Below, piece by piece: positions 1 to 9,039 of a stretch of DNA of 64,000 nt. The stretch is from contig JABFGF010000010.1 in assembly GCA_013112635.1 (NCBI GenBank), positions 1 through 64,000 of the forward strand, written 5' to 3'. The stretch is from Calditrichota bacterium. Its GTDB lineage: Bacteria > Calditrichota > Calditrichia > Calditrichales > J004. The notes beneath the pieces were generated by a model. It did no database searches. It was not told where the DNA came from and was given only the letters and a program-made list of their open reading frames with translations. The first letter of the stretch is position 1; every line of letters starts with the position of its first letter. The position numbers were made by a program, and so were the translations under genes.

Positions 1-2000
1 TCGTCAAAGAATGTAATTTCATACTCATCACCGCTTACTTGGTCATGTTCAACAACATCAATAAAAACCGAACCCTGGCTCGAACCACCGGTTTTCTCCG
101 CTTGGGCACTATTGTAAGGTGTAAAAACATTTGTACCGGCTACCGCGCTTATAAACCCTGACTCTCTGTCCCCCATAAATAAACCGTCTTTTAAAACATA
201 GTCATCAGCTGTGCGGGTGATTTCGTTATTAAAAGATTGAACCCTGTTTATCCCAAATGGTACTACGGCAAAATAATAGGGTTTGCCATTGACAAGGGCG
301 GCGTTATTATTAAAAGCATCTGTGGAAATTGAAAAGTTGATTACTGCTACATCGGCCTCATGCAAATCCGCTCCATTCAGATTACCCTGTTTTGACCAAA
401 TTTTGACACGCTCCCCATTTTCCAGATCTTCAAAAAGATCGCCGATATCATTGCTTAGGTCATATTGGCCAATGAGTTTTGTATTTTCAATACCGTTTAC
501 CTCATCGGCTGTTGATGGGGAATTGAACTGGTAGATGGCCAGGCCTTCAAAATCAATGGCCCCCAATAAATCCTGCTTATTTCTAAAATTAAAGTTTTCT
601 GTAAAATCGATACGCAGCTCAATCTTCTTATCTCCATTGCGGGCTGTTACTTCTGCTGCGGGCATAGGAGGGGCAACCTGAAAGTTATTATCAAAAGAGC
701 TTTGCACAAGTGCAGAGGTTTCCTTTAATTTGGTGACACTGTCCAGGGCATCTTCGCCTTGTGTTACAATATAGGCCATCACAATATCCTGGCGTTCTCC
801 GGCCTTTAGTTGAAAAGGACCGCTGTTTACTAAAAACCTTTTATCTGCAGGGTTGGTGTCTAACCAACCAGTTTGAGTGACGGGATCACCGGAGAAAAAG
901 TAGCGCACATCACTATGTGAGTCTCCACCAATCCCCCAATCTGATGCAATAATTGGTTCGCCTTCTGCATCAAGGCCGCCTTCCTGGTAGTACCGTGCAA
1001 TCTCTTTATTTAATGGATTAGGTATAATATTGCCGCCACTTTCATAAGTCATGAAAGATGTAAGTGGAAGGTTTTTTTTATCATACAATGTATCCACACC
1101 AAGTAATGGCCCTCCAAAATTATAAGCCGTATCACCAGGGGCATCGACAATTGGCCCTTGAATAAAACCAATTCCAAAAGCCGGTGGGTTTGTACCATAA
1201 TCAGCATCATCCTGAAAATTATAAGCATAGCCAATATTTAGTGTTGTATCACAGCCGATTAAATCATCCGTTGCACCACCTAAATCAGGGTCCGTCCATC
1301 CCGAAATGATCAAATCATCAATATCATTTTCTGAAGCATTTACAACACTATAACGAATAAACACAACATCCCCCAGGGCATCACTTTTTTCAAATGCCCA
1401 AATTGATTGTCTTACTTCAAGTCCTAATGCCTGAGTATTAAATACGTCTCTGATCGAAGCCGGTACACTGTCATTATAAACACACCAAAATGTACGGTCC
1501 CCTATAATATCCGGTGTGTCTATATTCGGATCGTAACTCCCATCTCCATCCGCATCATAATAATCTGCGCCAATTGCAACAGCATCGGCCCATTTATTAT
1601 AGTTTTCGCTACCAAGACTGTCCGAGCTATTTACAGTATAAAAAACATATTCCGGAGCATCCGGATCGCTACCCAAATTGCCTGGTTGCATTTCCTGGAT
1701 TCTACTTGCTGGCACCATCCAGGCTGTACGTAAATCACCATCAACATAACCAGAGAGTGCAACACCACCGGAAAATAAAAACCTTAAATCACTTCCATTG
1801 GGGTAAAAGGAATCGGAATCATTACCGGTTTGCCCATCGTTGGTTAAAGCCAGGTCGATATTGTTTATATCCATACGCGCTGTATGTCCGGTTACGGTAA
1901 CCTTTCCCAGTTTTGCTTTAGTATTATTTTTAATATCTTTGGACCCTATTGAAATAGAAAAAATAAAAAGAAATGCCAAAACTATATTAACTTTCTTCAT
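1..2000 (-). CDS. Large secreted protein, paralogue B (3' end beyond window)
   Basis: The reading frame is open from the ATG at 2000 to the window edge, about 666 codons, so the C-terminus is missing. A signal peptide (MKKVNIVLAFLFIFSISIG) is followed by residues that align without large gaps to the complete protein at 9040-12108, with roughly three quarters identical by eye. Shared blocks include TNDGQTGND, DADGDG (a calcium-loop-like motif), GDVVFIRYSVVN and ISGWTDPDLG. The start is supported by AAAGGAC about nine bases upstream. The function is unknown. By homology to its paralogue it is expected to end in a T9SS sorting domain, but that part is not visible. Unlike the paralogue it has no TonB receptor immediately upstream; its upstream neighbour is the subtilisin gene. 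Confidence 0.85.
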   Translation of the reverse strand, partial: MKKVNIVLAFLFIFSISIGSKDIKNNTKAKLGKVTVTGHTARMDINNIDLALTNDGQTGNDSDSFYPNGSDLRFLFSGGVALSGYVDGDLRTAWMVPASRIQEMQPGNLGSDPDAPEYVFYTVNSSDSLGSENYNKWADAVAIGADYYDADGDGSYDPNIDTPDIIGDRTFWCVYNDSVPASIRDVFNTQALGLEVRQSIWAFEKSDALGDVVFIRYSVVNASENDIDDLIISGWTDPDLGGATDDLIGCDTTLNIGYAYNFQDDADYGTNPPAFGIGFIQGPIVDAPGDTAYNFGGPLLGVDTLYDKKNLPLTSFMTYESGGNIIPNPLNKEIARYYQEGGLDAEGEPIIASDWGIGGDSHSDVRYFFSGDPVTQTGWLDTNPADKRFLVNSGPFQLKAGERQDIVMAYIVTQGEDALDSVTKLKETSALVQSSFDNNFQVAPPMPAAEVTARNGDKKIELRIDFTENFNFRNKQDLLGAIDFEGLAIYQFNSPSTADEVNGIENTKLIGQYDLSNDIGDLFEDLENGERVKIWSKQGNLNGADLHEADVAVINFSISTDAFNNNAALVNGKPYYFAVVPFGINRVQSFNNEITRTADDYVLKDGLFMGDRESGFISAVAGTNVFTPYNSAQAEKTGGSSQGSVFIDVVEHDQVSGDEYEITFFD

Positions 2001-2181
2001 GATTATTTGTCCTTTGGGATTTTTTTTAAGGTTATCCCAATATAGTCATAAAAAGTTGGAATGTCTACTTTTAAACTGTTTTAGATTACCTGCAAAGGTA
2101 GTATAAAATATAATTTCGAGAAAATAATGGTAGCTAAAACAGGGTAAAAGAAAAGAGAAATATTATTAGGTATTACCCAAC

Positions 2182-2214
2182 CACCTGGCCCCAAATAATA
2201 TTTGGAACCAGGTG
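2182..2214 (-). terminator. Hairpin downstream of subtilisin gene
   Basis: CACCTGG pairs with CCAGGTG, and inside it CCAAAT pairs with ATTTGG across a small internal loop. It begins about 37 bases after the subtilisin stop codon. There is no clear U-tract after it on the minus strand, so termination is uncertain; it could instead be an mRNA 3' stabiliser. Confidence 0.35.
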
Positions 2215-2250
2215 AGGATAATTTATTGTAAGTTCTGAACGCAGAAGTTA

Positions 2251-5200
2251 TTATTTTATTAGTAGCATTTTCTTTGTGAAAGATCTGGAACTACCATCTT
2301 CTGTTACGGCCTTTAAGTTATATATATAGAGACCACTGGCCAGTTTTGCGCCGTGGTTATTTTCAGCCTTCCACTTAATACGGTATTTACCAGGTAAAAA
2401 ATCTTCATTAGAAGCAAGTTCTGTTATTCGTTGCCCAAAAGTATTATAAATAGAAATTGTAACTTTTGCTTTCTTTGGTAACTCAAACTGTAATGTTGTT
2501 TCAGGATTAAACGGATTTGGAAAATTTTGATCTAAAGAAAAATCTTTAGGTACTATTCTATCCACTACTTCAATCCCTGTTCTAATATCATAACTCACAC
2601 TCATTGAGATATCATCGATGTTAATACCACCTGCTTGGCCATCAGCGTCTGTTTTCATCCGGAACCGAACTGTGACATTATCAAAACCAGCATAACCGTC
2701 GAGTACGTTTAGCCTTTGCTTAAAGCGAGGAAGCTCCCGACCAGTCATTGAATCTACAATATCCCAGTTCTCGTTATCAATTGAAACTTCAACATAACAC
2801 GTATCTTTACCATCCTCAATATCAAAACGGACAAAATATTCTAACCAAGCCGACTGGTATGATGAAAGGTCAAATGAATAGTTATAAGTCAAAGAGTTAT
2901 TACTATTATTCTCATAATTGCCTGTTGGGCTATCATCGATTGAATGGCTTCCAGAATTCTTTAAATTTGAAATACCCCAGCCATCCCCAATGTTCCATTT
3001 TGATGTTCCATTTTCAAACCCATCTATCACTTCAACCGTATCAATTATAAAGCTAAATGTATCAGAGTTTGCAATATTGGCATTTACAGAAAGGTCCGTT
3101 GCCTGAAAATAATAACTTATCTTATCATTTTTTTGCAATGTCATACCATAATCAAGAATAGCTGAATACTCATCATCATTTGTTGTAGCATCCATGATTA
3201 TAGTGTTTTCTGTATTTGAATTAACTTGCCAAATCATTTTAACATTTTCAGTTTCAATACCAATATTGTCCGTAGCCCTTACCTCAAACAAATATCCATT
3301 TGCTTTTGCATTGTTTATTGTGTTCCAATATGGCTGTGAAAGAACTTCAACGGATGGTGGAAAAATATCAGCACCAGCATAAAATGAATTATTTCCTGCA
3401 GGTGATACACTTTCATCATTAAGATAAGCCTGAATAAAATAATATATATCAGAATCCGTTGTCCGTTGCGGGATATCTGCTTGCCAGGTGTTTCCTGAAG
3501 TGTTTGACATTTCCACAACTTCAAAAGGTGGTAAAGAATCAGTATTCCAAAACAATTTAACTGCATTGATTGTTGTGTCTATCGATGCTATCTCGGCAGT
3601 AACGGTTATTGCCTCTTGTGTTTCGAGATCAGGAATCGGGTTATGACTAATATCTAGTCCTATAAGCCACAAAAGTGTTTTTTCCGCAATTGCAAGCTTT
3701 GCATTGTTTTCAACAATTGATTCAAGCCCACCAAAAGAAAAATAAACCAATTTATATTCATCATCATAGCGAATTGCGCCATTATTACCACTTGGGTAAT
3801 TTAATACTGCAACTGCTCCATCAAGTGGTAAAATTTCATCTGGAAACTGCTGGTCTCCGTCCCTTTTATCAAGATATGTATTGAATTCAATACCATCACC
3901 TATTGGATCATCAACAACCCCCGTTAAGGAATTCGGCCCATTACCATCTGCTTTATACTCGGCTTTTAAATAGGTATTTAGAAAAGTTAATGATTGTCCA
4001 CCCGAAGAACTAAGTTGGTTTTCTGCTAAGTCCCAGGCTAAATCCTGACCAGAAATAAAAAGCTTGCCGCCTCCATCTAAATAATCACCCAACAACAAAC
4101 GATCTGAATCATCCAAGGATGGGAAAGTCCATTCGCAGGACCAGAAAACAGAAGAAAACTGTTTCATTTTTTCCAATGATAAATTTGATCCAATTTTTGT
4201 AAAGAGTTCGAAAGAAATATTATGCCTATTAAAAAAATCTACATAATGTTCAAGATTTGCTTCAGCAAGCACGTCTCCTTCATGGTCAGCAACAAGTAAA
4301 ACTGTTGGTGAAACTGCTACTTGTAATTTAATGTCTTTATTATAACCATTGTCCATACTAAGGTTCAAATTTAAGTCTGCAAACGATGGAAATGCATTAT
4401 CCTTCGCTTTTATTGTAAAAGAAATCATAGCGGTGTTATTTGGTGTGGCCAAAACACTCCCAATCGAAGAAATATTGTCCGAGCCATCGGTTATTTCTAT
4501 AGGCCAATCCTCAATTGCTGTTAAAGTTGCAGCAACATTTGTAGCTTCACGCCATTGATTTTTAATAAATACCTGATAACTTACTGTTTCCCCCGGATCA
4601 AGCCTTCCATTACCAAGACCAAACTTTGGTTCATTTTCAATTACCTTAATACTGTCAACACTTAAATTAGGCCAAAATGTCTGGATCTCTTCGGTTAGTG
4701 CACGAAATGCATTCACCCTTCCTGAACCAAGTTTGCCTATGTACGATGGGTTTTTATCATCAATGTTATCTGCTGTTTGAACAACAATATCAAACAAATC
4801 AAGGACACTCATTTCGGGATTATGTGACTTGACTAATCCAGCGACAGAAGATACTAAAGGAGATGCCATTGAAGTACCATTAAAGTACGTATATTTTCCT
4901 GAATATAAATCTGATGGGTAAACAATGGTACTATAAATCCCCGGATTAAAATCCCCGCCAGGTGCCGATACTTTAACATAACTTCCAAAACTCGAATAGC
5001 TGGCTTTTACATCAGATTTATTAACTGATGCGACAGATATTACCCAATCTTGTAAACCAAGAGCACTTGGGGTTATTGCGTTTCCATTTCCTGCAGATTC
5101 TACAACAAGTACCCCATTTAAAAAGGCATAAAAAGCTGCATCTACAATTGCTTGTCCACTATTCCCAGAACTCTGGTTTGTTATATGAGCCCCATTATCA

Positions 5201-6054
5201 GCAGCATAAATATAGGCAGAAGCAGCAAAATCACTTCGAACAAAGCCATCACCATTACTATCCCTCCAGCCAATCCTTAATGGCATAATAGTTACGCCTG
5301 AAGAAACGGATGAAACACCAATTGCATTATTTGTTTGGGCTGCGGCTATTCCACTAACGTGTGTGCCATGACCACCAAAGTCCATTGGATTATTATCTTC
5401 GTCACTTCCATCTTCTCCAGTGGCTAAATCAGTTATTCCATCAACAAAATCCCAACCGCGTATATCATCAATAAAGCCATTTTCATCATCATCGGAACCA
5501 TTGCCACTAATTTCATCATCGTTAGACCAAATTATATTAGCCAAATCTTCATGGTCCCAATCAACACCAGAATCAAGGATAGCAATAATAATATCAGAAC
5601 TTCCATACCCACTATCCCAAGCTTGTGGGGCTTTTACTTGGGGAAGGTGATGTAATAGATTGTATGATGGGTCATCAGGAATTGTGTCGTCCATTTTATT
5701 AATATAAACGGGCTCTGCATATTCAATATCTGGATTAGTATTTAAATCTTTTACTATTTTTGCTATGTCAGCGCTAATATCAGTTTTCATAACAAAAACA
5801 TTATGTAGGTTCAATTTTTGGGCAACTGTTTCATTTTGCATTGCCTTAAATACTTTTTCACTTTTTTGAACATTGTATTTAGAAATAACTATTTTTTTGG
5901 CGTTGTCGGTTTTATTGTTGGCAATCTTTTTAAATTTCACAATAAAATGTCCTGCAACATAGTTTTGTTCATTATTTGCAACGTTATCGGAAATTGAAGC
6001 AATTGCTACCTGACAAAATACTAGAAAAAGTAAGGGTATGAAATGTTTAATCAT
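2251..6054 (-). CDS. Subtilisin-family (S8) protease with T9SS sorting domain
   Basis: A secreted serine endopeptidase of 1267 residues. Order of parts: signal peptide (1-20), an inhibitor-I9-like propeptide (about 31-120), then the S8 catalytic domain with Asp161 (ILDSGVDWDHED), His229 (GGHGTHVSG), the oxyanion Asn near 293 and Ser395 (NGTSMASP). After it come CARDB-like and flavodoxin/GATase-like segments, beta-sandwich repeats and a C-terminal sorting domain starting at NFPNPFNPETT and ending KKMLLIK. All catalytic residues are present, so it is predicted active. The T9SS tail predicts export across the outer membrane and attachment to or release from the cell surface. GAGGAG seven bases upstream supports the ATG. 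It sits among other T9SS cargo and a PorV-family gene. Confidence 0.95.
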   Translation of the reverse strand: MIKHFIPLLFLVFCQVAIASISDNVANNEQNYVAGHFIVKFKKIANNKTDNAKKIVISKYNVQKSEKVFKAMQNETVAQKLNLHNVFVMKTDISADIAKIVKDLNTNPDIEYAEPVYINKMDDTIPDDPSYNLLHHLPQVKAPQAWDSGYGSSDIIIAILDSGVDWDHEDLANIIWSNDDEISGNGSDDDENGFIDDIRGWDFVDGITDLATGEDGSDEDNNPMDFGGHGTHVSGIAAAQTNNAIGVSSVSSGVTIMPLRIGWRDSNGDGFVRSDFAASAYIYAADNGAHITNQSSGNSGQAIVDAAFYAFLNGVLVVESAGNGNAITPSALGLQDWVISVASVNKSDVKASYSSFGSYVKVSAPGGDFNPGIYSTIVYPSDLYSGKYTYFNGTSMASPLVSSVAGLVKSHNPEMSVLDLFDIVVQTADNIDDKNPSYIGKLGSGRVNAFRALTEEIQTFWPNLSVDSIKVIENEPKFGLGNGRLDPGETVSYQVFIKNQWREATNVAATLTAIEDWPIEITDGSDNISSIGSVLATPNNTAMISFTIKAKDNAFPSFADLNLNLSMDNGYNKDIKLQVAVSPTVLLVADHEGDVLAEANLEHYVDFFNRHNISFELFTKIGSNLSLEKMKQFSSVFWSCEWTFPSLDDSDRLLLGDYLDGGGKLFISGQDLAWDLAENQLSSSGGQSLTFLNTYLKAEYKADGNGPNSLTGVVDDPIGDGIEFNTYLDKRDGDQQFPDEILPLDGAVAVLNYPSGNNGAIRYDDEYKLVYFSFGGLESIVENNAKLAIAEKTLLWLIGLDISHNPIPDLETQEAITVTAEIASIDTTINAVKLFWNTDSLPPFEVVEMSNTSGNTWQADIPQRTTDSDIYYFIQAYLNDESVSPAGNNSFYAGADIFPPSVEVLSQPYWNTINNAKANGYLFEVRATDNIGIETENVKMIWQVNSNTENTIIMDATTNDDEYSAILDYGMTLQKNDKISYYFQATDLSVNANIANSDTFSFIIDTVEVIDGFENGTSKWNIGDGWGISNLKNSGSHSIDDSPTGNYENNSNNSLTYNYSFDLSSYQSAWLEYFVRFDIEDGKDTCYVEVSIDNENWDIVDSMTGRELPRFKQRLNVLDGYAGFDNVTVRFRMKTDADGQAGGINIDDISMSVSYDIRTGIEVVDRIVPKDFSLDQNFPNPFNPETTLQFELPKKAKVTISIYNTFGQRITELASNEDFLPGKYRIKWKAENNHGAKLASGLYIYNLKAVTEDGSSRSFTKKMLLIK

Positions 6055-6312
6055 ATGTGACTCCTCAAATTAAATTGACCGTGATTTTAAGTTGTTTTGA
6101 ATAAAACTGTAACATCTTCTATCAAATTTTAAGTTTTTGTAGAGGAATATTAGATTGGTATAACAAGGAATGATTTTTAGAATTCCCATTTTGCTTTGTA
6201 AACCATTATTAAAAATAATGATAATGATTGAATGTCTCTATAATTTACAAGTATTCTTGATAAAACAAATTGAATAAAAGAGAGAATATTTAAGAAAAGA
6301 ATTACTTTCGCT

Positions 6313-7656
6313 TTATCTGTTTAAATAATCTTGCCAACTTGGATTTTGGAGTTCTCCAATTTTATTGGAATGAATCAGTTGCATTTCAGTAAATAAGTTA
6401 ATTTTTGCAAAAACAAATATAGTGTTTCCGTCATTTGTATAGTAGTGCCATATCTCGTAAGGTTTTAAATCAGGTTTATTTGGATATCGTTCTATTTCAT
6501 TTGGTTCTCCATAAATGCAAAAAACCCTTCCTCGATCGGTCAGAGAACCTTTTTTATTAAATGTATCAAACCTTTTATTGGCTATCTCAACTCTATTGAA
6601 ATAAATTTGTTTAGTTTCATTATTTATAGTCCCCGGTGTTGCATCACGCTTTTTCCAAAACTGATACAAAAATTCTTGTTTTTCAGTAGAATCTTTCAAA
6701 GTGCCCCAGAAAGCTATTTCTTTTTGTGAAGCCAAGTAACGTGAGACTAAAAAAACCTCTGCTAATTGTTCATTTCTCATAGTGCCAAATTCTGACAACA
6801 TCAAATGTGAAGTACCAATATTTGTTTTAGTTTCATTTATATTTGGGTTTATTATTGTAAATCGTTTTCTATTTTTTGCCATTTTATTGGTTACAGAATC
6901 TGAGAGAGACAATTCTAGTTTATAACTTCCTGAAGGAAATTTAGAAACATTGACAGATTCAGCAAATATGATAGATCTTTCGCTTGATATAACTTTTTTT
7001 ACTTTAAAAAAAACCTCTTCTTCATATTGATTATAAACGGAATATCTTAGTTTTAATGATTTAGATTCAGTTCCTCTATTTAAATTATAAAGCTCTGAAT
7101 AAAAATAGAGAACTGGAAGTGTTTCTCCATAAATGCCACTTGTGTTTGGAATAATTTCATAATTATTCTTATAAAATGGAGAATTATTTTTACTTGTTTT
7201 TATTATCGAAGTGGCAAATTGGATATCACTAACAGAAAATTGTTTAGGATTGTAGCCATTAATTGTAAATATAAAAGAAATACTATCTGAACTTTTCAAG
7301 TTATTTAAATCCGTTGCCTTAAGTTCGCAATTATATGTACCCTTTTTTAATGAATACTTTAGTATACCTGTAGTTGCAATTGGATACAGGTTAATATCTT
7401 GTTCAAAAGAATATTTTTTATTGATAATTATTTCGTTAGTTGCATTTAAAAATAACTTTATTGCCAATAGTCCATTTACATTAACATTTTTGTTGGATTT
7501 CATACCATTGTGATAGAACGTATAATATATTTCTATCCGCCCGGTAGAATCACTTTCAGAAAATTGCCGCGCATCAAAATCTACATTGAAAACAGACTGT
7601 CCATGAGTAAAAATTGAAAATGTAACAATATTTAGAATTAAATAGACTAGTTTCAT
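6313..7656 (-). CDS. GWxTD-domain protein, secreted
   Basis: 447 residues with a signal peptide (MKLVYLILNIVTFSIFTHGQ). The N-terminal two thirds look like beta-sandwich domains. The last 120 residues match the GWxTD family: EFLYQFWKKRD, then GSLTDRGRVFCIYGEPNEIER and PYEIWHYY. The name-giving Trp is Leu here (GSLTD). The family is common in Ignavibacteria, Calditrichia and Acidobacteria and has no established function. I chose the ATG at 7656 because GGGAT lies at a suitable distance upstream and the signal peptide begins there; an in-frame ATG at 7680 has AGGGT directly against it. The gene stands alone between terminators and the subtilisin gene. Confidence 0.8.
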   Translation of the reverse strand: MKLVYLILNIVTFSIFTHGQSVFNVDFDARQFSESDSTGRIEIYYTFYHNGMKSNKNVNVNGLLAIKLFLNATNEIIINKKYSFEQDINLYPIATTGILKYSLKKGTYNCELKATDLNNLKSSDSISFIFTINGYNPKQFSVSDIQFATSIIKTSKNNSPFYKNNYEIIPNTSGIYGETLPVLYFYSELYNLNRGTESKSLKLRYSVYNQYEEEVFFKVKKVISSERSIIFAESVNVSKFPSGSYKLELSLSDSVTNKMAKNRKRFTIINPNINETKTNIGTSHLMLSEFGTMRNEQLAEVFLVSRYLASQKEIAFWGTLKDSTEKQEFLYQFWKKRDATPGTINNETKQIYFNRVEIANKRFDTFNKKGSLTDRGRVFCIYGEPNEIERYPNKPDLKPYEIWHYYTNDGNTIFVFAKINLFTEMQLIHSNKIGELQNPSWQDYLNR

Positions 7657-7949
7657 TAGTATCCCATAGAAATAAATCATACCCTAAAAATGATATGCTA
7701 ATTACCGTTTAATAAAGTACAAAATCAAACGTTATCTAAACAAAGACTTAAAAAAAGAGCTCCAACAGGAGCTATATGCTTGTTAAAACAATTTATAAAC
7801 AAAATTTTTCGTCTTAACATTACTTAATTAATATTAATCGTACTTCTTATGGCATCTAAATTTTACAACTGTTTAAATTGTACACCTATTCATTCTTAAA
7901 AGTGTCTTAGGCAGAAGTCCACTTCGATAACCAAAAAAAGGGGAAAAAA
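7657..7949. other. Intergenic region with possible small RNA
   Basis: No credible ORF on either strand. It contains an intrinsic terminator at 7751-7773 that cannot belong to the gene upstream of it, which already has its own terminator at 7950-7980. A TACAAT hexamer on the minus strand (7877-7882) could be a -10 element, but no good -35 is seen. A transcript of about 120 bases ending near 7750 is possible, either a small RNA or the attenuated leader of the GWxTD gene. Confidence 0.3.
7751..7773 (-). terminator. Intrinsic terminator in the GWxTD leader region
   Basis: On the minus strand AGCTCC-TGTT-GGAGCT forms a six-base-pair stem with a four-base loop, followed by C and seven T. It lies about 100 bases upstream of the GWxTD start and about 180 bases downstream of another terminator. 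Confidence 0.65.
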
Positions 7950-7980
7950 CAAAAAGCTTCTTAGAAAAAGAAGCTTTTTG
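7950..7980 (-). terminator. Intrinsic terminator of PorV-family gene
   Basis: A perfect 13-base-pair stem (CAAAAAGCTTCTT with AAGAAGCTTTTTG) with a five-base loop starts about ten bases after the stop codon of the gene at 7990. A T-run follows on the minus strand. Confidence 0.85.
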
Positions 7981-7989
7981 TAATACACT

Positions 7990-9006
7990 TTAATATGCAA
8001 ACTTAATTGTAAAAACATTATTACTGTCAAAATAATCTGTTACTTGTGAAAATGCATAATCTATAGTAACAACAAATTCATCAATTTCATAATTTAACCC
8101 AGCACCAAATGTAGCACCGAAAAGATTATCGTCATTTTGCTCTGTTAAAGCATGATAACCACCACGCAAGAATACTGTATTGTTTAAGGCATATTCAGCA
8201 CCGGCGTATATTTCGTCATTTGCTTCATTAAAATTAGAAAAAGACCCCATAAAATTAACATTATTACTTTCGTTAATATTAACTTTATAAGCTAGGCCCA
8301 TAGTAAATATAGTTGGTATATTTGACTCAACTGCTATTCCTCTAAAAAAACCATTATCTGCGCCAACATTTGATCCGGGAATTTGAGACTCAGTCTCAAG
8401 ATTACGACCATCATATTGCATTTTACCACCTAAATTCTTTAATACAACACCTAATCGTAATTCATTATTAAATGCATATTGAATACCAAAATCAAATGCT
8501 AGTGCTGATGCACTGGTTTGTTGAATTTCTTCTGAAATATATTTACCAGTCACGCCAGCCAAAATTCGATCTGTTAAATATCGGCTATATGTAACTCCTG
8601 CTGTTACAAAGGTCGGGGAATAAGTCCTACCAGTTCCTTCAGGTAAATCAGTTGTTGTTTCAGTTATATCACCAAAATCTAAACTGTTGACAAAAAAACC
8701 AAAAGTCCCGATTTCATTCGTACTTAATATTCCACCGATAAAACTTACATTTATGTCAGCAATATATTGCATCTGATTAACCATCACCTCTGACCGTGCT
8801 ATTTTAGAAGCTCCGGCAGGGTTCCAATACAGAGCTTCAACTCCAGATACATTAGCTATAGTAGAATTACCAAGAGCTATTGATCGTGCACCTATAGGAA
8901 TAAGCAATTGTGTCCCTGAAGTTGTTCCAATTCTATTTGGATCACCTGCATAAATATTGCTAGCTAAAAAAAAGATAGCAAGTATATAAATACATAGTAG
9001 TTTCAT
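7990..9006 (-). CDS. PorV/PorQ-family outer-membrane beta-barrel
   Basis: 338 residues with a signal peptide (MKLLCIYILAIFFLASNIYA). Then comes the family signature around GTQLLIPIGARSIALGNSTIA and VEALYWNPAGASK, and a series of amphipathic strands ending in FTIKFAY, typical of a FadL-like/UPF0164 barrel. The ATG at 9006 is preceded by GGAG at seven bases; an upstream in-frame GTG at 9018 lies before that site and is unlikely to be the start. PorV-family proteins bind T9SS cargo at the outer membrane or act as substrate channels. This copy follows a TonB receptor and a T9SS partner protein by short gaps and ends in a strong terminator, so it is the last gene of that operon. It is a paralogue, not the canonical porV, which is at 38319-39416. 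Confidence 0.85.
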   Translation of the reverse strand: MKLLCIYILAIFFLASNIYAGDPNRIGTTSGTQLLIPIGARSIALGNSTIANVSGVEALYWNPAGASKIARSEVMVNQMQYIADINVSFIGGILSTNEIGTFGFFVNSLDFGDITETTTDLPEGTGRTYSPTFVTAGVTYSRYLTDRILAGVTGKYISEEIQQTSASALAFDFGIQYAFNNELRLGVVLKNLGGKMQYDGRNLETESQIPGSNVGADNGFFRGIAVESNIPTIFTMGLAYKVNINESNNVNFMGSFSNFNEANDEIYAGAEYALNNTVFLRGGYHALTEQNDDNLFGATFGAGLNYEIDEFVVTIDYAFSQVTDYFDSNNVFTIKFAY

Positions 9007-9039
9007 TTTTTTCTCCACTTTTTTCTTACATTATTTGGG

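Noticed and set aside
1514-1900. Plus-strand 128-codon open frame, His/Tyr rich
   Set aside because: It is antisense to the truncated paralogue B, whose frame is open to the edge and strongly similar to another protein in the window.
7900-7935. Possible insertion-sequence end around the GAAGTGGACTTC palindrome
   Set aside because: No matching inverted end, target duplication or transposase remnant was found nearby.
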